Part shown: piece after piece, positions 1-10,448 of the stretch
Layout of the letters: every line of letters starts with the position of its first letter
How positions within the stretch are numbered: position 1 is the stretch's first letter
From: Trichosporon coremiiforme
Taxonomy: Eukaryota > Basidiomycota > Tremellomycetes > Trichosporonales > Trichosporonaceae
Assembly (NCBI GenBank): GCA_039545355.1
Contig: BCJJ01000017.1
Coordinates: forward strand, 744,001-808,000
DNA length: 64,000 bases
Direction: 5' to 3'
Notes under the pieces: generated by a model
What the model was told of the DNA's origin: nothing
What the model saw: the letters and a program-made list of their open reading frames with translations, nothing else
The model's database searches: none
Program-made: the position numbers and the translations under genes

Positions 1-365
1 TTGGGTGAAGCTGAGAGTTCGAGCAGGCAGATCTGGGCAAGAGTATATGAGGAGGGACACCTAGGACCCGGCCGACGGGGCCGGGCGAGACGTCAGCATG
101 GTCAGCTGCAGTGGCTAAGTCTCGGCAAGTTGTAGGCGAGTGTGGGCAAGTTCCGACCCCGGACCTGCACAACCCTTCTGCCGATATCCGAGATTACTCG
201 GTCAGCTGGGAGGGGGTATCGCGTGGCTTCCACGTTTGACTTTTCACGTGACACCCCATGCTAACATGAGCGGGACATCGCCGCGTCAAAAGTCGCCCCT
301 TCGCTGCATCATCACTACACACACCGTCTTCCTTATAATCATCACACCACCTAAAAGAGCCAGCA
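1..365. other. upstream region of the RS-rich gene
   Basis: No gene is seen here. The stretch ends directly at the start codon at 366 and should hold the promoter and 5' leader of the RS-rich gene. A single CACGTG box lies near 246-251. Short ORFs on both strands have no recognisable product; those running into the gene are shadows of its repetitive Arg-rich codons. Confidence 0.5.
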
Positions 366-1493
366 ATGCGCTCACCATCCCCGCCATACCGGCGGTCACG
401 ATTTCGATCCCCGAGTCCGAGGAGCCCGCTCCGTTTCGGCCCGTCAAGAGGAGGAGATCGGTACCGCGGCGGCAACGACGAGTACGACGACCGTCCCGAC
501 CGCAGCGAGCGGGATCGAGACCGCGACCGCGATCGTGACCGTGAACGAGACCGTGATCGCGACCGTGATCGCGACAGGAGCTTCAGGAGCGACCGCTGGG
601 GCCGCCGCGGCGACCGAGACCGCGACGCCGGCCGCGACTGGGACACGTACTACTCTCGCCGCCGGGAGTCGCGTGAGACGCGCGAGGCGTCGCCAAAATC
701 CGCCGCCAGCGCCTCTCGCGCCGCATCGCCCGAGGAGGGGCAGATCACGTCGCCCGACGCCAGCCACGGACGCAGGAGTCCCCGCCGCCGCTCCAGGTCG
801 CCGGGGAGGTATGACCGTTTCGATCGCTACAGGGAGTTTGACCGTGAGAGACGCTGGGACGACCGCGACGGCGACCGGAGCCGGGACCGCGAGAGGGATA
901 GGGGATGGAGGAGGAGCCGTAGCCGCAGCCGCTCCAGGAGTAGGAGCAGGAGTAGGAGTAGGGAGAGGGACCGCGACCGCGAGAGTCCCCGTCGCCGATC
1001 GCCGAGCCGCAGCCCGCCCCGCCGTCCACCCACTGGACCGAGGAGCGACCGCGCCCCGCCAACGGGACCGAGGGCGTACGCCGCGCCGCCCCGTTTCGAC
1101 CCCGCATCCCGCTGGGGACGGGAGAAGGGCACCCCGCCCTCTGGCAGTGCCACACCGGGCCTGCACTGTGACAGTCCCCTCGCGCCGAATCCGTATTCGA
1201 CCCCGCACCACCAGACCCCGACAACAGAGGAGAACTCGTTCGAGCAGCGTCTACTTTCCGAACTGCCCCAGCTAAAAGTGCCCTTCAAGGGCGCGTGGGA
1301 GACTGAACTCGCCACGTACCAGGCGCGCATGGCGCCTCTGGCCCAGGCGACGCTCAAGGCGCAGGCGCACATGCGATCCGCGGCTGTCATTCTCGCTGAT
1401 GCTGAGGCGCAGCGCGGAGAGGCCGGTGAGAGGAGGAGGATCTACCTCGAGCAGCTGCATGCGGGCGGCATCGAGGGGATCATGGGCGTTTAA
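366..1493 (+). CDS. RS/RD-repeat-rich protein, probably nuclear
   Basis: Single-exon ORF of 375 aa starting at the ATG at 366 and ending in TAA. Residues about 1-240 are dominated by Arg-Ser, Arg-Asp and Ser-Pro dipeptides, including long RD alternations (about 50-70) and RS alternations (about 180-200). Such segments are typical of splicing-associated or other RNA-processing nuclear proteins and are usually SR-kinase targets (family knowledge). No RRM or zinc finger is visible. The last about 85 residues, beginning near a Glu-Glu-Asn-Ser-Phe-Glu stretch, lose the RS character and look helical, so they may be the conserved part. It is convergent with the TFIIE-alpha gene, with 79 bp between stops. 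The exact family is not recognised. Long ORFs in other frames here result from the repetitive codons. Confidence 0.75.
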   Translation: MRSPSPPYRRSRFRSPSPRSPLRFGPSRGGDRYRGGNDEYDDRPDRSERDRDRDRDRDRERDRDRDRDRDRSFRSDRWGRRGDRDRDAGRDWDTYYSRRRESRETREASPKSAASASRAASPEEGQITSPDASHGRRSPRRRSRSPGRYDRFDRYREFDRERRWDDRDGDRSRDRERDRGWRRSRSRSRSRSRSRSRSRERDRDRESPRRRSPSRSPPRRPPTGPRSDRAPPTGPRAYAAPPRFDPASRWGREKGTPPSGSATPGLHCDSPLAPNPYSTPHHQTPTTEENSFEQRLLSELPQLKVPFKGAWETELATYQARMAPLAQATLKAQAHMRSAAVILADAEAQRGEAGERRRIYLEQLHAGGIEGIMGV

Positions 1494-1572
1494 TGAGTAC
1501 AGTTGAGAATCCATGCCATGTAAATTTATGTTGTGTATGTGTGGTGCAAGTGTCTATGTCTATGCCAAGAAA

Positions 1573-2869
1573 CTAGAAGCCCATGGCGGCCGCGTACGCC
1601 TCGTACTCTGCCGGCGTCATCTCGTCCTGGTCCGCCTCGGTCACGTCCAGCATCGGCTTCATGACCCCTCCAACGGAGACCATGACGTCGTCGTCTCCTC
1701 CCGCGGGGGCTGGCGTATCGTCGCCTGGTGTCGGTTCGGCGCTGCTCACCTCCTGCGCGAGTTCCACCTCCTCGGGGTCCTCCATCTCGTCCTCGTCCTC
1801 GTCCTCCATGTTGGCGTAGTGGGCAGCGAGGTCGTCGTCGTCGTCCGCAATCTTCTCCTTCTTGGACACGGGGCCCTCGCTTGCGCGGTTGCGTTCCGCC
1901 GCAGCCTCCTTGATGCCCAGCGTCGTCGCGTCGCCCGTGACGGTCGACTTGAGGTGCCAGTCGGGGAGGGCGTTCTGCTGCCGCTGTTCCTGTGCGAGGC
2001 GCTCCTTCTCCTCGCTGTCGTCCTCTGCGTCGAACACGACGTCGATCTTTCGCTTCCTTGACTCTGTGTCCTCTTCTTTGCCGTCGGGGACGTCCGTGAC
2101 GACGTTCTTCGCGATCCACGCCACCATGTTGATCGTCGGCAGACGCTGGCCCTCGATCTGTTTCAGCGCGTCACGGATCGGCGCCGTGGCCATGTTGAAG
2201 CGCTGCATCTGGTCGCCGGCGGCTGCCTGGCCCTCTGCGTGGTGTGTGGACGGGTCGTCCTCGACGAGCTCGCCGCCGCACAACTCGCACAGGAACAGAT
2301 TCGTACGCGGGTCAAACGTGTTGCTAATCTCGAGGGGGTCGTACCCCTTCCCGCAGTTCGAGCAGATGTAACCCCGCTTCCCCACCTCTTGCTTCAGCTT
2401 CTCGTCGATCGCCTTGCGCATCATTGCGATGCGGTATTTCACCACATCGCTGAACTCCCGGTAGTCCAGGTACCAGTAGATGACGTCGCGGGACTTGCGT
2501 TGCGGCTGCTCCCTGCCCCCACGCGGCACCCAGTTGCTCTGCGTGTTCACCGCGATCTTCTCCTTGTTCACGTAGCTGCCTGTCAGCTCAAAGAAGGTTC
2601 GCAAGCTTACCGCTTAAGCAGCCGGTGTTGGTGCAGCATACCGAGGTACTTGCGCACGTCGTTGGGGCCGACGTTGAGGATCTCGCCGAGCTTCTTCTCC
2701 GTAATGCTGGACGTCAGTTTACAAAGAACTGTTGATCAACTCACACATTGTGGTGGATCAGGATGCGGAGGAGGATAATGTACGGCGAGTCGTAGAAGGC
2801 ATAGGCGACCTTGTACACCAGGTCCTGGCAGAGCTTGTTCACTTCATCCTTGGAGAGTTCCGTCGACAT
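1573..2869 (-). CDS. TFA1: Transcription initiation factor IIE subunit alpha (Tfa1-like)
   Basis: Three exons, complement(1573-2575, 2611-2706, 2745-2869), in phase and giving 407 aa. TFIIE-alpha works with TFIIE-beta to recruit TFIIH to the RNA polymerase II preinitiation complex in the nucleus. The first two exons encode the N-terminal winged-helix domain, which reads through helix and wing motifs to about residue 75. A zinc ribbon follows, with two CxxC pairs at about C145/C148 and C170/C173 separated by 21 residues, the family layout. The C-terminal half is acidic and Glu/Asp-rich, as in other TFIIE-alpha proteins. The long ORF on this strand appears to start at about 2604, but that start lies inside intron 2; the true start is the ATG at 2869. 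The gene is divergent from the decapping scaffold gene at 3464. Confidence 0.93.
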
Positions 2870-3463
2870 CCTGGACGATCACGGGGGATCGCTTTTGGTG
2901 AGCTGGCTGAGCTGGAGGACGGCGTCGACGACAATGAGCAGCGACAACAATACGGTGCAACCCGGAGATTGAGCCTCTCGTCAGTGGTCAGTGGTCCGCC
3001 AGGCCCGTAGGGTGGTGAGTGGCGGATCTGCCGGGTGAGCGGAAGCAAATGATACAGGCTCAGCTGGGGGTGTGTCATGATCGCATGGCGGCTGAGCGGC
3101 TGGTCCACCGCCAGCCTCGGTGCTCGTCAACGACCGACTCGGGCTCTCACCATCGCCATTCCCCTTCCATCTTTCCACTTGCCTTCATCTCTCGACGATA
3201 GTGCCAAGGAGAGGGCACTGTTCGTTCTCCCATCTTTTCCTCCCATCTCGGCTTTCTACCCCCTTTCTCAAGATACCCCAGTCTCTGCGCTTTTTTCCCG
3301 TTCGTCCAAGCGACCCGCCCTTCCCTTTCTTTTCCAACATTACCAGGCTTTCTTTAATGTACGTGGGACAACTACCTCGGACTGAGGTCATCGCGGACCG
3401 CAGCCACAGCATCTCCGAGCTCTCAAGTGCGTGAACGCTAGCTGACGCCCAGACTCTATCAAA
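2870..3463. promoter_or_regulatory. shared divergent promoter, TFIIE-alpha / Edc4-like gene
   Basis: 594 bp between two divergent start codons. The half next to the + strand gene (about 3130-3340) is a long C/T-rich tract on the + strand, the usual look of a fungal 5' leader. Just before the + ATG lies an intron-like end (branch CTGAC then CAG at about 3441-3451), so a 5'UTR intron is possible. Small ORFs here are not supported. Confidence 0.5.
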
Positions 3464-6400
3464 ATGGAGAACAACCCCCTGCTTGCTATGCTCAAGAATG
3501 CAGCCAACGGCCCGCCCGTGCAGACGCCCGTCAACAAGGCCGTCTCTCCCCCTCCTTCGATCCAGGCCGTGTCCATCGATGACTTGTTCAAGTCTATCTC
3601 GGGCGGCATGCCTCCACCGAGCAATGTCCAGTCGCCACCGGCTGCGCCGCCCGCGGCTCTCGCCGGCGCAGGCCCCGCACACCAGGCCAAGCTGCTCGGT
3701 GTTCTGGGAGGATCGACGCCCGACGGCACTAGCTGTCCCATCAGCGGCGGTCCCACCCCTTCCACTGATGAGAACCAGCGCAGGGCGTCGCTTCTGAATG
3801 TACTAAAGTCGTGAGTTATCAGCGTGTCTGTTATAATTGACGCCCAGGCCACCCGCCAACGTTGCTCCCCTCGGCGAGCCCGTCATTACGCACCCCGCCC
3901 CCGCTCCCGCTGATGAGCGTCGTGCTTCGTCCTCGTTCGCACAGCCTGCACAGCCGACGGTCCCCGTGCAGTCTCCGCCTGTGCAGTCGCCGCCCCAGCA
4001 GGCACCGAAGTCCATGTTCGACTTCGTCTCTCCCTTCGACGTCTTCGAGCCCGCGCGATCTCGCCCTGCGTCCGGCATCAACACCCAGTCTCAGACCCCC
4101 GTGTCCGCCAGGTCGAGCTCGGGGTCGGGCATCCAGCGCAATGTGACCTCGCCGCCTGGTCCGGTCCCGCTCTCTCTTCAGCGTCACATCAGCCCGCCCG
4201 GTCCGACGCCCCCGCAGCTGCGTGGCCCCATCCCCACACAGGTGCCCAGGAAGACGTCCCAGGTGTCCGCTGTCAGTGCCCAGGATACGCCACCTTCCGC
4301 GGTTCCCCAGAGATCGCACCTCACCAATGTCCGCTCCAACTCGCCCGCTGGCAAAACGCTCGCCGACGCCGGACGCAAGACGAGCTCGCCCATGGTTCCC
4401 ACCAAGAGCCGCCAGGAGGACATTACGCTGCCATGGCTCTCGTCCAAGCTCGTCAAGGGCGAGGAGGGTGATGGACCCAAGGCGCTGACTGCGGACGCCA
4501 TCAGCATCGACCTGTCCAAGCCGAACCTCGACTCGCTCGTCAACGCCCCCGGCACTGTGCAGGTCACGCCGACCACCATCATGAAGGCGGAGAGGGCTGG
4601 CTTTAACAACCGCCGTGCCGTTGGACAGACGCCTGGTTGGCTCGCTTACACTGTTACCCGCGGTCGTATTCGCATCATTGACCGCAAGTCTGGTGCGCGC
4701 AAGCTCATCCAGCTGCGCGACACTGGCTCCATTGTCGACATCGCCGTTCACCCCACCGGGCTTGCGGCTGTCGCTTCTGACGGCTCGGTGTCCGTCTTCC
4801 GCATTCCCGCTCGCTTCGAGCGCAACGACCCCGACTGCCCGCTGCTGTTCTACCTCCCCTCGATCTCCGAGGACGAGGTTCCCGCCGAAAAGTCGCTCGG
4901 CTCCGTCAACCAGGTCGAGTGGGTGCGCCGCGACTCGGCGACGGAGCACAATTGGCTCGCCATTGGAGGTACCTCTGGTGCCGTCATCATCAAGCCGTCC
5001 GAGTGGAGCGACGATGACGGCGAGGCCGACCCGCGCTCGGTCCTCTCCGCCTCCACCGTGTTAAAGACGAACGGCGTCATCGTCCAGTTCTGCCTGAACG
5101 CGACGCACCAGGCGCTTGGCCTGCTCTCGTCCTCGGGCTACTTTGTCCTCTACTCTGTCGTGAACCTGAACCGCGTCTGGCACCGCCAGCTGCCGACTGC
5201 GGCGCCGCAGCTGCCTGTGTCGTCCGTGGCTTTCGCCGAGGCAAACATTCTCGTCGGCCGCGGCATGAATGCGCACTTTGACTTGGTCCAGATCACCGTC
5301 GAGCTCGCTGTCCTGACCACGATCTCCTTCACGGCCCCGCCGCCCAACTCGTCGGCGTACAACTTTGCTTCGGTGCAGTACGAGTCGGACCGCCAGACAC
5401 TCTTCATCGCACCCTTCGCCCGTGGCAGCATGTACGCGTTCCACTATGCGCTCAAGACCCGCCCGCCTATCCGCGGCGTGTCCGAGAGCGCTGTCGCGCC
5501 CTTCGACTCCATGGCCGAGTTCCCACTCGAGCCTGTCCTTACGTTCGTTGTTGGCGGCACTGACGACGTCGAGTTCCTCTTCTCGACCCCCAACGGCATC
5601 AACCAGGCGACTATCGAGCTTCCGTCTCTGGCCCCTGCTTCCGCGCCTGTCGCGCAGACCGCCCAGCCCGCGAAGAACGAGAAGAAGGGCAAGAAGCAGC
5701 AGCAGAGGGAGCAGCAACAGCAGCAGAGGGAGCTACAGAAGGAGCAGCAGCGTGAGCAGCGCCAGCAGTCTACTTCGCCTGAGCCCGAATCTGCTGCTCC
5801 CAGCGTTGTCTCGCAACCCATCCAGCAGAACATCAGGTCGACGAACGGTCCCTCGAACGGGGGCGCTTCTGGATCCGGTGGTGGTCTCTCGAACGACGAC
5901 CTGACCCGTGCCCTGAAGAAGTCCGAGGACAAGCTCGCCAACATGTTCCGCCAGGCGATCCAGAAGGAGATGAGCCAGTTCGCCTCCCGCCTCGAGCAGA
6001 ACCAGGACATTGCTACCAGCGTGCAGAACGCCGTCAACGCGCACTTCAAGCAGCTCCCTTCCATTGTGCAGAGTGAGATTAAGCGCGCGCTGCCGCCGGC
6101 CGTTCAGGGCGAGGTGCGAGCGGCCGTCGGTGAGCACGCTCCCGCCGCCATCCACCAGTCGCTCCAGAACGTCGGTCAGCACATTGAGCGCGCAATCGCG
6201 CCCATCATTCCTCGCTCCGTTGCCGCGGCCGTCCAGCCCGCCGTCGACCGTGCGGTCTCTGAGGCGATCGGCCAGTCGCTCATCCCCGCCCTCGACAACG
6301 CCACGACGCACGTCTACGAGCAGCTCGCTTCCGACCTCAAGACGGAGCTCGTCCAGATCCGCAAGGACCTGGCGTCCGAGCAGAGCGAGGCGTTAACAGC

Positions 6401-7031
6401 GACGAACACCATGATCCGTGACATGGGCGCTGTTATTGCCGACCTGCAGAAGCAGATCACTGGTCTCACGGCGCAGGTGCGCTCAAACCAGGCGCAGCCT
6501 GTGGCCGCGGCTCCCTCGGTCGGGTCGTCGATCAAGTCGCCGCCGTCTGGACCCCTCGGCCCTGCCCCGACGCACATCTCGAGCCACATCCCGCAGCAGA
6601 ACGCGCAGCAGCTCGAGGATGCGTTCCTGAACGCGCTGCACCAGCAGACGGTCCCCGCCACGATCAACCTGGTGCGTGAGCGTGCGCCGCAGACGGACGC
6701 GCTCTTCCCGGCGCCGCCGGCCAAGTCGCCGCTCTCTCAGGCGGTCCTCCTCACTCTGGCGCACCGTCTTGCAGTCGCGCTCGGAGAGATTAACCCGCAC
6801 GACCCCATCTTCCAGACAGTGGCGACGTGGGAGCGTCTCATCGTCGCGCTCATCGACCCGCGCGACCCGGCTATCCAGAGCTACTTCAAGCGCGTCGTTG
6901 GAGTGGTTGGCCCCGCGCTCGGCGGCGTCATCAACCGCCTGCAGCAAGCGGGCTCGGACCTGCTGATCCAGGCGCACATTGGCGTGATCCGCTCCGCCGC
7001 CGACCTACTCGAGCGCAAGGCGCAGCAGTAG
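3464..7031 (+). CDS. Edc4/Ge-1-like mRNA decapping scaffold (Pdc1-like)
   Basis: Two exons, 3464-3810 and 3848-7031, giving 1176 aa. The 37-nt intron has a GTGAGT donor. Edc4/Ge-1 proteins (Pdc1 in fission yeast) scaffold Dcp2 and its activators in P-bodies. From about residue 370 to 700 the protein reads as a degenerate WD40 propeller, including a recognisable block ending in Ser-Val-Ser-Val-Phe-Arg-Ile. Next come a Gln/Glu-rich low-complexity linker (about 730-760), a coiled-coil segment and an all-helical C-terminus with alternating hydrophobics, the architecture of this family. The N-terminal exon is Pro/Ser-rich and carries three short leucine-rich motifs at about residues 5-10, 75-80 and 109-114. 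Assignment is from architecture, not alignment, so another WD40/coiled-coil scaffold cannot be excluded. Confidence 0.78.
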
Positions 7032-7130
7032 AGATAGTTGTAAAAGTGTCATAGTTTAGTTTTCCTCTCCCACGTAGATCCACAGGCAGACCCACGAAGC
7101 ATGTGTAATAAAAGATAACATTATGAGTTT

Positions 7131-8663
7131 CTAGTACGGAGCATGGCGCTTGCCCTTGCGGTCGGCCCTGCGGTCGCCCTTACGATCGCGACCAGGGAAG
7201 ACGGGGTTGTCCTCCCTATGTCTCGGCTCGGCGTCCATCTTTCTCTCCGCTCCATAGTCGTCAGAGTCGGAACGGTCCGAGATCTCAAGCTCGTCGTCCG
7301 TGTCCATGGACGAGTCGGAGTCGGACTCGTCCTCGTCGCGCCCGTCGCCGCCGTCGTCGTCCACTGAGGGATCGCCGCGCACCAGCGGCGGCAGCGCGGC
7401 TAAAGACCAGCCAGCAAGCACACCGTCCTCGGAGCCCGTGTAGAGCACCTCGTCCGAGCGCACGTGCGTCATGCACCGGACTACGTCCTTGTGGCCCCTT
7501 GCTCCCGGGCCGGAGACGAAGTACGCCGACGGAGCGTATGACGGCGGAGTGGAGCAGTGCTCGAGCACAATGTTGCCCCTGCGTGTTAGCTTCAGCGCAC
7601 TACGCTCTACAGCTATGTCATATCCCCTGCAGTGACTCACTCATTAGTGCCCACGCCGAGCATGGGCGCACCCGTCTGTCCGACACCCAAGCTCGGGCAC
7701 ACATCAATGATGTACCGACTCTCGATCTGCTCGGGCCAGGGCTTCTCCTCCCCGATAGCCCTCGTGACATTCGGTCCACTCTTGGGCAGACGGAACTTCT
7801 TAAACTTGAACTCGTCGCTGGCAAAATCGGCCTGGTTGTTGAGTTCGAGCTGAGCCTCCTCCGCATTGTAGTCGAGGGACCAGGTCGCGACGCAGTCCTG
7901 GTCGCTGCGCGCCCAGAGCTTCATGCCGCCCTTGTACGCGTAACTCCCCGAGCCGGCGACGGACATGCCCCAGTTCTCCTCAGCGAGGAGGGCTTCTTGC
8001 TCGTCTGTCTCGCGCATTGAGGAGATGGCGATACACCCGTCCGTGCTTGTTGAGAGGAGGAGGCGGTCGGAGAGCGGTTTCTGCCCCGGCTGCGCGCGCG
8101 CGAAGGAGCCCGTTGGGGGAAGGAGATGGAGAGAGGTCAGGTCGTCGGAATGCGTCGAGGAGTGGATGTATGCGGGCTCGGAGGGGTTGCGCACGTCGTA
8201 GAAGAGGATGTGGGCTTCCGAGGACTGAAGCTCCGTGCCCGCCATCACGAGGTGGTCGCTCTCGGCGACCTCGAGGCAGGTCAGGGGTAGCGGTTTGCGG
8301 AGGAACGCTAACGTCAGTACACTGCTCGCTATCCTTTCCCTCGCTTTCCTCCCCGGCACATAAGTAGCCAGACTCACCATTGATCTTCATCGCCTCCCGT
8401 CCGCTCCGCTGGTCCCACCGGATAATGCTCGCATCGAGGCTCGAGCTCCACACACCCTCGTCACCGCACACGACGTCCGTGACGGGTTGCCGATGACCAG
8501 AAAGAGTGGCGATACGCTCCAGCGTCTGGTTGTCGCACACGCTGAGCTCGGGTTCGGGGTGGCGCAGCACGAGCGCTCCGGACGCAGCGGGCGTGATGCT
8601 GAGAATGTACCCGGGCTGCTTGGTGCAGATCGTCGCAAAGGCGACGGGGGATTCGGCGGGCAT
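7131..8663 (-). CDS. WD40-repeat protein, WDR89-like
   Basis: Three exons, complement(7131-7578, 7641-8307, 8378-8663), in phase and giving 466 aa. The N-terminal two thirds contain WD-type blocks, for example a Leu-Ser-Gly-His followed about 30 residues later by a Trp-Asp dipeptide, and a block ending Asp-Val-Arg-Asn. The arrangement with a lone C-terminal propeller blade (Gly-Ser-Glu-Asp-Gly then Gly-Trp) matches WDR89-type proteins. The C-terminus is acidic, then very basic, with an Arg/Lys-rich tail ending in a KGKRHAPY-type sequence, which suggests nuclear or nucleolar location (inference). The function of the WDR89 family is poorly known. It converges with the Edc4-like gene (about 100 bp between stops) and diverges from the HIT zinc-finger gene. 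Confidence 0.82.
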
Positions 8664-8922
8664 TCCGTCTCTTCTATCTCACGCTTGAGTGGCGAGGGAA
8701 GGTGGTGAGGGCGACGATAGAGGAGGAGAGGAGGAAGCAAGGTGCAAGATGTGTTGTTGTGAAACGTCGATCTCACCGAAATTTCGAGACTGAATTTCCA
8801 CGGCCTCCTCCACTTTGTTGATGCCGTCATAGGTTATCTTGCCACTGGCATTCGACTGTTCGTCTTTGTTTACACTTCGCACTTCTCCTTGCACTGACTG
8901 TCAGCGCAAGTCTTGCGGCGGC

Positions 8923-10349
8923 ATGAACCAGCCAAAGCCGAAACAGATCCGGCTGCCCTTCTCGGTCCCGCGGCCTAAGAAGGGAGCCGACGCCCCAGCC
9001 CGAGTGTGCGGGATGTAAGTCATCCTTTTGGGTGAGCTGACGGAACAGCTGTCGCAAGACCGACTCGCGCTACACCTGTCCGCGGTGCAATGTGCCCTAT
9101 TGCTCTCTGGCTTGTTTCCAGGATCCCGTATGTCTCTCTACCCCTCCTGTCCCCTGTCCTCAGATCGCAGGGGCATAGCTACAAGGAGTTGACGTAGCTG
9201 ACACACAGTCCCACGCACAATGCTCCGAACCCTTCTACAAAGCAACAGTGCACGACGCGATAGCGCAAGACTCTGAAGCCGACCACGAGGAAAAGCGGAA
9301 AATGATGGAAATGCTGCAACGCTTCGAGGAGGGCGCCGACATATCCCTCGACGAAGATGATGGAGGGTTGGCCGATGCCCTCGACGGCGTGGACCTGGGT
9401 GCGTCCTTCTTTATTGAGCTGGAGGGCGCTTGACAAAGCTGACGACAGACGACGTGGACACGAACGAGCTCTTCCACCTCCTTCCCCCGGGACATCGGGA
9501 TGCCTTCTTGGCTGCGTTGCGGAATCCGGACTCTTCTGCTGCCAAGGAACTCATGGAGGCTGCTATGGCCGAGGGTCTTGGTGAGGACGCAGACGACGAA
9601 CCGCCGGCACCGACGGTGTTGCCGTGGTGGGAGGGGATCTCGGGCGAGAGCGAGGATGGGGAGCCGTGTGCTGCTGAACCAACCCCCGTCTCGGGGCCGA
9701 AACCGACCCCGCCAGCAGGTGTGGGCCAGAAATTGCGGTACAACGCAGTGGCCCTATGGTAAGCTTCCCCGGGATAGTCATAGCTAATGACAGTGTGGCG
9801 TACGTGCACACTCTACTCTCGTTCCGACTCCCGTCACTGGCTGAGGAATACCTGAAGCAACAGAGAGTAGACCCGAAAGAAGTGAGGGGGGAACTGGTCG
9901 ACCTGGCCCCCTTCCTGAAAGAAGGCAGTGTGGTACGGTATGAGAGTCTGAGTGCGGCCTACGGAAGTGTGTGGGACTCGGTCGCATCTCAGAGCGACAC
10001 TCCGCCACCGGCACGATACCTCGCCCAACTCCTCGAGACCACGTCTAGACTCCTCGCGCCCCCGATCACGGTGGACCCGCCGCGCGTCGCACTGGTTTTG
10101 GGAGATACGCAGCAGGTACTCGACAAGTTGGGCAAGAGGAAGGTGGCGTTCTATGATTCTGCACTGTCCCAAGTTGAGAGGGGAGAGTGGGTCAGACTCT
10201 CGACGGAGGTTAGGAGAGAGGCGGAGAAGATCAGGGAGCAGAATGAGCAGACGAAGGAGGATAAGGGAAGACCGATGCTGGAGGTCAAGGAGGAGCGGAG
10301 ACCCGCCCACGACCCCGCGGCTGGGGCCAAGATTGAGCTGCTAGATTAG
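8923..10349 (+). CDS. HIT-type zinc-finger protein, ZNHIT2-like
   Basis: Five exons, 8923-9014, 9049-9127, 9209-9398, 9449-9758 and 9794-10349, in phase and giving 408 aa. The zf-HIT domain spans residues 29-62 and only becomes complete after splicing three exons. Its eight ligands are C29, C32, C41, C44, C49, C53, H59 and C62, the canonical spacing. Downstream are an acidic segment, a block rich in Leu-Leu-Pro-Pro-Gly (about 125) and a helical C-terminal region, resembling ZNHIT2. That protein links the R2TP/HSP90 co-chaperone machinery to assembly of the U5 snRNP (family knowledge). All introns are 34-81 nt with a CTGAC or CTAAC-type branch site. It converges with the ferrochelatase gene, with 99 bp between stops. 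Confidence 0.85.
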
Positions 10350-10448
10350 ATTGAAAGAGGTGTACTGCATGCATTGTACTGTCTACTGCCCCCGTCTTCT
10401 ACTCTCCAAGCCAGCGAGGGCTCCGGCCCCGCTCCGCTCAGCCCTGGC

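Noticed and set aside
3837..3847. start of the 1064-aa ORF as gene start
   Set aside because: It lies inside the intron; the conserved N-terminal exon begins at 3464.
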